DNA from: CAIMFV01 sp040757715
Lineage (GTDB): Bacteria; Pseudomonadota; Alphaproteobacteria; Caulobacterales; Caulobacteraceae
Assembly (NCBI GenBank): GCA_040757715.1
Contig: JBFLWS010000008.1
Coordinates: 58,363-122,362, forward strand
Direction of reading: 5' to 3'
Length of the DNA: 64,000 bases
Positions 24,111 through 30,844 of this stretch are shown here, in pieces. The notes below the pieces were generated by a model. That model was not told the DNA's origin. It did not search any database and saw nothing but the letters and a program-made list of their open reading frames with translations. A program made the position numbers and the translations under genes. Each line of letters begins with the position of its first letter. Positions within the stretch are counted from its first letter, which is position 1.

Positions 24111-25934
24111 TTAATTTCCGTCGAGACGGTCCACCAGGGCCTCATGCTGCGCCCAAAGCTCTTTCGGCAGGCGATCGCCGAACTTCGCGTAAGAGCCAGG
24201 GATGGTGGCCGCCTCTTCCTTCCAGACGTTGGAATCCACCGACAGCAGGATGTTGAGCTGGTGGTCGGACAGGGTCAGGCCCGATACGTCGAGGGAATGA
24301 CGCGTGGGCAAGCGGCCGATGGGCGTGTCCACCGCTGTCGCCTGGCCTTCCAGACGTTCGACGATCCACTTCAGCACGCGGACATTGTCGCCGAAGCCCG
24401 GCCAGATGAACTTGCCGTGCTCGTCCTTGCGGAACCAGTTGACGAAGAAGATGCGCGGCAGCTTGGCGGCTTCGGCCTTGGCCCCGACCTTCAGCCAGTG
24501 GCCGAAATAGTCGCCCATGTTGTAACCGCAGAAGGGCAGCATGGCGAACGGATCGCGGCGCAGCTCGCCGATGGCGTTCTCGGCCGCCGCCGTGCCTTCC
24601 GAGGCGACATTGGAGGCCAGGAACACGCCGTGGGCCCAGTCGAAGGCCTCGGTCACCAGCGGCACCGCCGTGGCCCGACGGCCGCCGAATAGAATGGCCG
24701 AGATCGGCACGCCCTGCGGGTCTTCCCATTCCGGCGCGATGGTGGGGCACTGGGCGGCCGGCACGGTGAAGCGCGAATTGGGGTGAGCGGCGGGACCGGG
24801 GGTGTCCGGGGTCCAGTCGCGGCCGCGCCAGTCGGTGAGATGCGCCGGCGGCGGGCTGAGCCCCTCCCACCACACGTCGCCGTCGTCGGTGAGGGCCACA
24901 TTGGTGAAGATGCAATTGGCGTAGAGGCTGGCGATGGCGTTGCGGTTGGTCTTCTCGCCGGTGCCGGGCGCCACGCCGAAGAAGCCCGCCTCCGGATTGA
25001 TGGCGTAGAGCCGGCCGTCGTCGCCGAAGCGCATCCAGCAGATATCATCGCCGATAGTCTCGGCCTTCCAGCCCGGCAAGGTGGGCTGCAGCATGGCCAT
25101 GTTGGTCTTGCCGCAGGCTGAGGGGAAGGCGGCGGCCACATAGTGCGGCTTTCCCTCCGGCGGGGTCAGCTTGAGGATCAGCATGTGCTCGGCGAGCCAA
25201 CCCTCGTCGCGGGCCATCACCGAGGCGATGCGCAGGGCGTAGCACTTCTTGCCGAGGAGGGCGTTGCCGCCATAGCCCGAACCGTAGGACCAGATCTCAC
25301 GGCTTTCCGGGAAGTGCACGATGTACTTGTTGTCGTTGCAGGGCCAAGCCACGTCCTTCTGGCCCGACTGCAGCGGCGCGCCCACCGAGTGCACCGCCGG
25401 CACGAAGAAACCGTCGTCGCCCAGGGCGTCCAGCGCCTGCTTGCCCATGCGGGTCATGATGCGCATGGACACGGCCACATAGGCGCTGTCGGAAATCTCC
25501 ACCCCAAGGGCGCTGATCTTGGAGCCGATCGGACCCATGCAGAACGGGATCACATACATGGTGCGGCCACGCATGCAGCCCTTGAAGAGGCCGTTCAGGG
25601 TGCGGCGCATTTCCGCCGGAGCGACCCAGTTGTTGGTGGGGCCGGCGTCGATTTCCTTGTCCGAGCAGATGAAGGTGCGGCTCTCTACCCGGGCCACGTC
25701 CTTGGAGTCGGAGGCGGCGTAGAAGGAATTGGGCCGCTTCTGCGGATTGAGCCGCTTCATCGTGCCGGCGGCCACCAGTTCGTCGGTGAGCCGCACCCAC
25801 TCTTCCTCCGAACCGTCGCACCAATAGACCCGCTCCGGCTGGGTTAGTTCGGCGACTTCGCGCACCCAATCGAGGAGGCGCTTGTGGGTGGTCGGCGCCG
25901 CCTCATGCGGCGTAATGGTTGTGGAGTAGGTCAA
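24111..25934 (-). CDS. pckG: Phosphoenolpyruvate carboxykinase (GTP)
   Basis: Converts oxaloacetate and GTP to PEP, GDP and carbon dioxide, the first step of gluconeogenesis. At 607 residues it fits the GTP-dependent family and not the shorter ATP-dependent one. Signatures include KRPNSFYAASDSKDVARVES, TFICSDKEIDAGPTNNW, the substrate loop SGYGGNALLGKKCYALRIAS and the nucleotide loop AAFPSACGKTNMAM with the hyper-reactive Cys (near residue 275). The C-terminal GDNVRVLKWI is also present. The start is a TTG because no ATG or GTG lies before the conserved first helix (LLDWVREVAELTQPE). Many alphaproteobacteria use the ATP form, so this type is notable. Confidence 0.96.
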   Translation of the reverse strand: MTYSTTITPHEAAPTTHKRLLDWVREVAELTQPERVYWCDGSEEEWVRLTDELVAAGTMKRLNPQKRPNSFYAASDSKDVARVESRTFICSDKEIDAGPTNNWVAPAEMRRTLNGLFKGCMRGRTMYVIPFCMGPIGSKISALGVEISDSAYVAVSMRIMTRMGKQALDALGDDGFFVPAVHSVGAPLQSGQKDVAWPCNDNKYIVHFPESREIWSYGSGYGGNALLGKKCYALRIASVMARDEGWLAEHMLILKLTPPEGKPHYVAAAFPSACGKTNMAMLQPTLPGWKAETIGDDICWMRFGDDGRLYAINPEAGFFGVAPGTGEKTNRNAIASLYANCIFTNVALTDDGDVWWEGLSPPPAHLTDWRGRDWTPDTPGPAAHPNSRFTVPAAQCPTIAPEWEDPQGVPISAILFGGRRATAVPLVTEAFDWAHGVFLASNVASEGTAAAENAIGELRRDPFAMLPFCGYNMGDYFGHWLKVGAKAEAAKLPRIFFVNWFRKDEHGKFIWPGFGDNVRVLKWIVERLEGQATAVDTPIGRLPTRHSLDVSGLTLSDHQLNILLSVDSNVWKEEAATIPGSYAKFGDRLPKELWAQHEALVDRLDGN

Positions 25935-26312
25935 GGTCCCCGTCTCTCTGAAACAAAGGCATGACGTTGCAATCGCAGCGCCAAAGTGGTCGGGATGTGC
26001 GGTCGGCTTACACGCTCGCCGCCATGCGTTCCAGCCTCAATTAGCTGAAAAATGAAGACCTTAGTTGAATCTACTCGCCCGCCGCATGCGCTAGAAGGCG
26101 AATTTCGGCGCCTGCGAACGGCTCGCAGCCTTGGCGAGCGCACGGAAGTTTAAGCACTTTTTTGCCTGCCAGCGCTGTCAATCTGGGGGCGTGGTTTCGC
26201 GCACGCAACACCGCTAAAATTATGTTTCTTGATGTGAAACAGTCAGGAAAACTTCCGCAATTCAGCGGCGCGGCGCATAAGACGCCGTCCTTTTTCGGAG
26301 CATAGTCCGCTC
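25935..26312. other. Divergent intergenic region between pckG and aidB-like gene
   Basis: About 380 bases of mixed composition that must hold promoters for both divergent genes. A small perfect hairpin CTGCGA/TCGCAG lies at 26112-26128. The T-run and AT-rich patches near 26155-26240 are promoter-like, but no sigma-70 pair or known operator could be assigned with confidence. Confidence 0.4.
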
Positions 26313-27959
26313 ATGTTCGCCCGCGACCCCATCGGCGACCTCAACACCCACGTGGTGAGCAACCAGCCGCCGCCGCTGGTGGACTATAATTTGTATGACA
26401 GCGATCCTTCACTGCGCGAGGCGTTGCAGCGCGAGGGCGCAGCCTGGTCGGAAGAGCGAGTGCGCGGCATGGGGCAGGCCACAGGGTCGTCGGAGACCAT
26501 CGCGCTCGGCTTCGTGGCCAATCGTCAGCCGCCGGAGCTGTTCACCCACGACAATACCGGTCGGCGCATCGACGAGGTGGAGTATCACCCGGCCTATCAC
26601 TTCCTCATGCGCCTCGGCCTGGAGGAAGAAATCCACTCCATCGCCTGGACCGACCAGCACCCGGGCCGGCATGTGGCCCACGCCGCGCTGGAATACCTGC
26701 TCACCCAGTGCGAGGCGGGCGTCTGCTGCCCCATCACCATGACCTACGCCTCGGTCCCAGCCCTGCGCCATGCGCCGGAGCTGATGAAGACCTGGGAGCC
26801 GCTGATCCTCTGCCCGGCCTACGACCCGCGGGGTATTCCAGCCACAGAGAAGGGCTGCGCCACCATCGGCATGGCCATGACCGAGAAGCAGGGCGGCTCG
26901 GACGTGCGCACCAACGAGACCACCGCCACGCCGGCCGGCGACCACTATCTGCTCACCGGCCACAAGTGGTTCTGCTCGGCGCCCATGTCGGACGGGTTCC
27001 TCACCCTCGCCCGGCTCAACGACGCCATCACCTGCTTCTTCGTGCCGCGCTGGACGCCGCAGGGCCAGCGCAACCGCGTCTTCATTCAGCGGCTGAAGAG
27101 CAAGCTCGGCAACCGTTCCAACGCCTCCTCGGAAATCGAGTACGACCGCACCTATGCCGAGATCGTCGGCGAGCCGGGGCGCGGGATCGCCACCATCATG
27201 GAGATGGTCAAGCACACACGCCTCGACGCCGCCGTGGCCTGCGCCGGCATGATGCGCCAGGGCGTGGTGCAGGCGGCGCATTTCGCCTCCCATCGCATCG
27301 CCTTCCAGAAGCGCCTGGTGGACCAGCCGCTCATGCGCGCCGTGCTGGCCGATCTCGTGGTTGAGGCCGAGGCCGCCACGGCTCTCGTCATGCGGGTGGC
27401 GCGGGCCTTCGACGGGGCGAGCCCGGAGGAGCAGGCCTTCGGCCGCCTCGCCGTGGCGGTGGCCAAGTTCTGGGTCACCAAGCGCCTGCCCAACCACGCC
27501 TATGAGGCCATGGAGTGCCTGGGCGGCTCCGGCTACGTGGAGGAGAGCATGATGCCGCGCCTCTATCGCGAGGCGCCGGTGAACGCCATCTGGGAGGGCT
27601 CCGGCAACGTCAACGCCCTTGATGTATTGCGGGCCATGAGCCACGAGCCAGAGTCCCTCGCCGCCGTCTTGGGCGAGATCGAGCTCGCCCGCGGCGCGGA
27701 CAAGCGCCTCGACCAGGCCATCGGCGACCTGAAGCGGCGCCTGGCCGACCCTAAGGATCGCGAGGCTCGCGCGCGACGGCTGGTGGAGGAGATGGCCATA
27801 TGCCTTCAGGCCTCGCTCTTGGTGCGCCACGGCGCAAGCCCGGTGGCCGAGCTCTTTCTGGCGGCGCGCCTGCCAGGGTCCATGCGCGGCTGCTACGGCG
27901 CCCTGCCCGGCGGCGCGCAGCTGCAGGACGTGATCGCCAGAGCGCAGGTCTCTGCGTAA
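26313..27959 (+). CDS. aidB: AidB-like acyl-CoA dehydrogenase family protein
   Basis: A flavoprotein of 548 residues. From VSNQPPPLVDYNLYDSD through REGAAWSEERVRGMGQATGS it follows E. coli AidB closely, as do CPITMTYASVPAL, GMAMTEKQGGSDVRTNETT, LGNRSNASSEIEY, AMECLGGSGYVEESMMPRLY and EAPVNAIWEGSGNVNALDVLR. AidB is induced in the adaptive response to alkylating agents and binds DNA, but its substrate is unsettled. No ada or alkB gene is nearby, so regulation by alkylation cannot be shown here. The name rests on family likeness over the full length, with no truncation seen. Confidence 0.88.
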   Translation: MFARDPIGDLNTHVVSNQPPPLVDYNLYDSDPSLREALQREGAAWSEERVRGMGQATGSSETIALGFVANRQPPELFTHDNTGRRIDEVEYHPAYHFLMRLGLEEEIHSIAWTDQHPGRHVAHAALEYLLTQCEAGVCCPITMTYASVPALRHAPELMKTWEPLILCPAYDPRGIPATEKGCATIGMAMTEKQGGSDVRTNETTATPAGDHYLLTGHKWFCSAPMSDGFLTLARLNDAITCFFVPRWTPQGQRNRVFIQRLKSKLGNRSNASSEIEYDRTYAEIVGEPGRGIATIMEMVKHTRLDAAVACAGMMRQGVVQAAHFASHRIAFQKRLVDQPLMRAVLADLVVEAEAATALVMRVARAFDGASPEEQAFGRLAVAVAKFWVTKRLPNHAYEAMECLGGSGYVEESMMPRLYREAPVNAIWEGSGNVNALDVLRAMSHEPESLAAVLGEIELARGADKRLDQAIGDLKRRLADPKDREARARRLVEEMAICLQASLLVRHGASPVAELFLAARLPGSMRGCYGALPGGAQLQDVIARAQVSA

Positions 27960-28050
27960 TTGACCCCGAAACAGGGCGAAACAGAGTTTGTTTTGCCCTT
28001 GCCGCCCGCCCCGCCTAAACGGCCGCGAGTTCCAAAGGGGATACCTCTTC

Positions 28051-29208
28051 ATGTCCGTTGCTTTGCAGGATGCGCCCGTGTCGCTCGCGCCCTTGCCGTT
28101 CATCGACCTCAAAGCCCAGCAAACCCGCCTCCGAGCGCGCATCGACGCGGCCATCGCCAAGGTGCTGGATCACGGCCAATACATCCTCGGCCCCGAGGTG
28201 ACTCGGTTCGAGCAGGAGATGGCCGCCTTCGGTCAGGTGAAGCACGTGGTCTCTTGCGCCAACGGCACCGACGCCCTCGCCCTGCCCCTGCGCGCCTGGA
28301 ATATCGGGCCGGGGGACGCGGTGTTCTGCCCGAGCTTCACCTTCGCCGCCACGGCCGAGGTGGTCCCCTGGTTCGGCGCGACGCCGGTGTTCGTGGACGT
28401 GCTGCCCGACACCTACAATCTCGATCCGGCCTCGCTGGAGCAGGCCATCGCCGAGGTGATCGCCAAGGGCGAGCTGACGCCCAAGGTGGTGATCGCTGTC
28501 GATCTGTTTGGCCAGCCCGCCGACTATCTGGCCATTTCCGAGATCGCCCGCCGCCATGGCCTGAAGCTCATCGCCGACTCAGCCCAAGGCTTCGGCTGCG
28601 CCCTGGAAGGCGTGCAGCCCGCCGCCTTCGCCGACTGCGCCACCACCAGCTTCTTCCCGGCCAAGCCGCTCGGCTGCTACGGTGACGGCGGGGCTGTCCT
28701 CACCAATGACGATGAGCTCGCGGGATTGTTGAAGAGCCTGCGCATGCACGGACAGGGCGTGGACAAGTACGACAATGTCCGCATCGGGGTGAACTCGCGC
28801 CTGGACACGGTGCAGGCGGCCATCCTCATCGAGAAGCTGGCCGTGTTCGCCGACGAGATCGTCGCCCGCAATCAGGCCGCCGATCGCTACGCCGAGGGTC
28901 TGCAAGGCGTGGTGCGCACCCCCGAAGTGATCACGGGAGGGGTCTCCACCTGGGCCCAGTACACCATCGAGGCCAAGGATCGCGACGGTCTCGCCGCCCA
29001 TCTGAAGAGCCTCGGCGTGCCCACCGCCTGCTATTATCCGAAGCCTCTGCACGTTCAGACCGCCTATCGCGGCTATCCATGCGCCGGCAATGGCCTGCCG
29101 GTGACCATGGAGAAGGCGGACCTGGTGCTCAGCCTGCCCATGCACGCCGACCTCGACGCGGCGACGCAATCCTGGATCATCGAGGCGGTGAAGAGCTTCT
29201 ACGCCTGA
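28051..29208 (+). CDS. DegT/DnrJ/EryC1/StrS-family sugar aminotransferase
   Basis: A PLP-dependent aminotransferase of 385 residues that aminates keto-sugar nucleotides in polysaccharide or glycan synthesis. The start is ATG 28051, with AAAGGGGA about nine bases upstream. Family marks are the N-terminal FIDLKAQQTRLRARIDAAI, GQYILGPEVTRFEQEMA, the PSFTFAATAEVV segment, DSAQGFGC and the PLP lysine in TSFFPAKPLGCYGDGGA. The pattern is closest to WbpE/WlbC-type enzymes (UDP-2-acetamido-3-keto-glucuronate aminotransferases), but that assignment needs phylogeny. No other sugar-nucleotide gene is near, so it stands alone. Confidence 0.87.
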   Translation: MSVALQDAPVSLAPLPFIDLKAQQTRLRARIDAAIAKVLDHGQYILGPEVTRFEQEMAAFGQVKHVVSCANGTDALALPLRAWNIGPGDAVFCPSFTFAATAEVVPWFGATPVFVDVLPDTYNLDPASLEQAIAEVIAKGELTPKVVIAVDLFGQPADYLAISEIARRHGLKLIADSAQGFGCALEGVQPAAFADCATTSFFPAKPLGCYGDGGAVLTNDDELAGLLKSLRMHGQGVDKYDNVRIGVNSRLDTVQAAILIEKLAVFADEIVARNQAADRYAEGLQGVVRTPEVITGGVSTWAQYTIEAKDRDGLAAHLKSLGVPTACYYPKPLHVQTAYRGYPCAGNGLPVTMEKADLVLSLPMHADLDAATQSWIIEAVKSFYA

Positions 29209-29265
29209 TCGCTTCCGCTGCGAGCGGTTCGCGGCTAGCCTCGCCGCTCCAGCGGGAGACCATCG

Positions 29266-29715
29266 ATGAAGACCCTGTTCGCCGCCGCCCTCGCGGGCGC
29301 CTTCCTCATGGGAGCGTCCGCCCAGGCCGCGCCGCAGTATTTCCGCAGCGATCTGACCAAGCAGGCCGGCCTGCCCTTCTCCGACGCCGTGCAGGTGGGC
29401 GACATGCTCTATCTGTCCGGCCAGATCGGCGCGCCGCTCGGCACGCGCAAGGTCGTCGAGGGCGGAGCCGAGGCCGAGGCGCGCCAGGTCATGAGCAACA
29501 TCGGCGAGATCTTGAAGGCGCGCGGTCTCGGCTATGACGACATCGTCAAATGCACGGTGATGATGGGCGACATGTCCAAGTGGGCGGATTTCAACAAGGT
29601 CTATGTCGCCTATTTCAAGCCCGACCGGCTGCCGGCGCGCAGCGCCTTCGGCGCCAGCGGCCTCGCCATGGGCGCGAGCCTGGAAGTGGAATGCTGGGCG
29701 GCGGTGCGCAAATGA
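29266..29715 (+). CDS. RidA/YjgF-family protein with export signal
   Basis: A protein of 149 residues. Residues 1-22 (MKTLFAAALAGAFLMGASAQA) form a Sec signal peptide with an AQA cleavage site. The rest is a RidA-family trimer subunit: LPFSDAVQVGDMLYLSGQIG, RQVMSNIGEILKARGLGYDDIVKCTVMM, and a Arg in the RLPARSAFGASGLAMGA segment where RidA places its carboxylate-binding Arg. Cytosolic RidA hydrolyses reactive enamine and imine intermediates. A periplasmic member would act on something else. The stop overlaps the msrB start as ATGA. Confidence 0.88.
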   Translation: MKTLFAAALAGAFLMGASAQAAPQYFRSDLTKQAGLPFSDAVQVGDMLYLSGQIGAPLGTRKVVEGGAEAEARQVMSNIGEILKARGLGYDDIVKCTVMMGDMSKWADFNKVYVAYFKPDRLPARSAFGASGLAMGASLEVECWAAVRK

Positions 29716-30197
29716 GCCGGCCTGACTCTGGTTTAGAATTCGCGTCCGGTTTCGATCTCGCCCCGCCCAGCGCCGAAGAACGCGCCCGACTGGAGGCGAG
29801 CCTGACGAAGGAGGAGCGCGACGTGCTGCTCCACCATGGCACCGAGGCGCCGTTCTGCGGCGGACTGCTCGGCCAGAAGAGCCCCGGCGTCTATTGCTGC
29901 CGCCTTTGCGGCCTGCCCCTGTTCCGTCAGGAGACCAAGTTCGAGAGCGGCACCGGCTGGCCCTCCTTCTACGCCCCTATCGACGAGGCGCACGTGAAGG
30001 CGGTGAAGGATACGAGCTACGGCATGGTGCGTATCGAAACCCGTTGCGCGCGGTGCGACAGCCACCAGGGGCATGTGTTCCCCGACGGTCCGCCGCCTAC
30101 GCGCCTGCGCTACTGCATCAACTCCGTGTCGCTGAGCTTCGTGGCCGAGGGCGAGCCCCTACCCGATCCCCTCGACCGCGGCGATGCCCTGCCCTGA
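29712..30197 (+). CDS. msrB: Peptide methionine (R)-S-oxide reductase MsrB
   Basis: Reduces the R epimer of methionine sulfoxide in proteins or as free amino acid. The protein has 161 residues from ATG 29712. Zinc-binding Cys pairs are CRLC (63 and 66) and CARC (112 and 115). The catalytic Cys135 lies in RLRYCINSVSLSF, and HQGHVFPDG is conserved. The usual resolving Cys of SGCGWPSF is replaced by Thr (SGTGWPSF). Cys49 in PFCGG, as in some other MsrB branches, may do that job instead. There is no signal peptide, so it should be cytoplasmic even though its translational partner is exported. Confidence 0.95.
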   Translation: MSRPDSGLEFASGFDLAPPSAEERARLEASLTKEERDVLLHHGTEAPFCGGLLGQKSPGVYCCRLCGLPLFRQETKFESGTGWPSFYAPIDEAHVKAVKDTSYGMVRIETRCARCDSHQGHVFPDGPPPTRLRYCINSVSLSFVAEGEPLPDPLDRGDALP

Positions 30198-30770
30198 TTA
30201 ATCCCGCCCGCGGATCAGCCAGGCGATGCCGACCCCGGCGGCGAGAAAGCGCACCACGTCGATGAAGATGTAGGCGAGGGTGTAGTCGCAGGGAAAGCCG
30301 TACCAGATGAGGTAGGAGGCGTTGGTGGTGAGCCCGCCCACGAGCCCCACCAGCCCGCAGACGCCAAGCCGGCCGAAATAGCTGAGCCCGGTGGTGAGGG
30401 ACAGGATCCAGGCGCATAGCAGGGCCTCCACCACCTCCATGGCGAATTCCGAGGCCAAGGTCTTAGGACTCATATCCGCATCCGCGCCCGGCGGGTGATA
30501 GACGAGGAGCGCGGTTCCCGACACCTTGGCCTTGGCGATGTACCGCGCCATCTCCGTATCGCGGTGCGCAGCCTTCTGGTCCACAGCCGGAAAGATGTAG
30601 AATCCGGCCTTGGCGCCGGTCGCGACGGGCAGGGCTGCGGACAGCGCCGCCTCGTCCTTCACCGACGAGACTCCGATCGTCCCCAGCGGCGTCGCCACGT
30701 GCGCCACTGCGGTCCAGATGAACATCAAAACGCCGCCGAGAATCCCGGCGATAACCACGCGCATAGCCAT
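30198..30770 (-). CDS. Unknown four-helix membrane protein
   Basis: A protein of 190 residues starting at the ATG (MAMRVVIAG) that has GGGGAGGG six bases upstream. It has one N-terminal helix (VIAGILGGVLMFIWTAVAHV), a soluble loop of about 70 residues with KAGFYIFPAVDQ and ALLVYHPPGAD, and then three helices in the C-terminal half. I do not recognise a named family; it resembles small uncharacterised inner-membrane proteins of proteobacteria with the same topology. It converges with msrB without a gap and sits alone between msrB and a hybrid kinase. Confidence 0.75.
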   Translation of the reverse strand: MAMRVVIAGILGGVLMFIWTAVAHVATPLGTIGVSSVKDEAALSAALPVATGAKAGFYIFPAVDQKAAHRDTEMARYIAKAKVSGTALLVYHPPGADADMSPKTLASEFAMEVVEALLCAWILSLTTGLSYFGRLGVCGLVGLVGGLTTNASYLIWYGFPCDYTLAYIFIDVVRFLAAGVGIAWLIRGRD

Positions 30771-30844
30771 GACAACCCTCCCCAGTCGCATTTTGGCGGG
30801 GAGAGCCTAGCGCAAATGCGTCGCAGGGGCGAATCGCCGCCTTG

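Noticed and set aside
26409..28160. Long leftward reading frame of more than 580 codons opposite the aidB-like gene
   Set aside because: It is antisense to a clear acyl-CoA dehydrogenase family gene, with biased composition and no recognisable motif.
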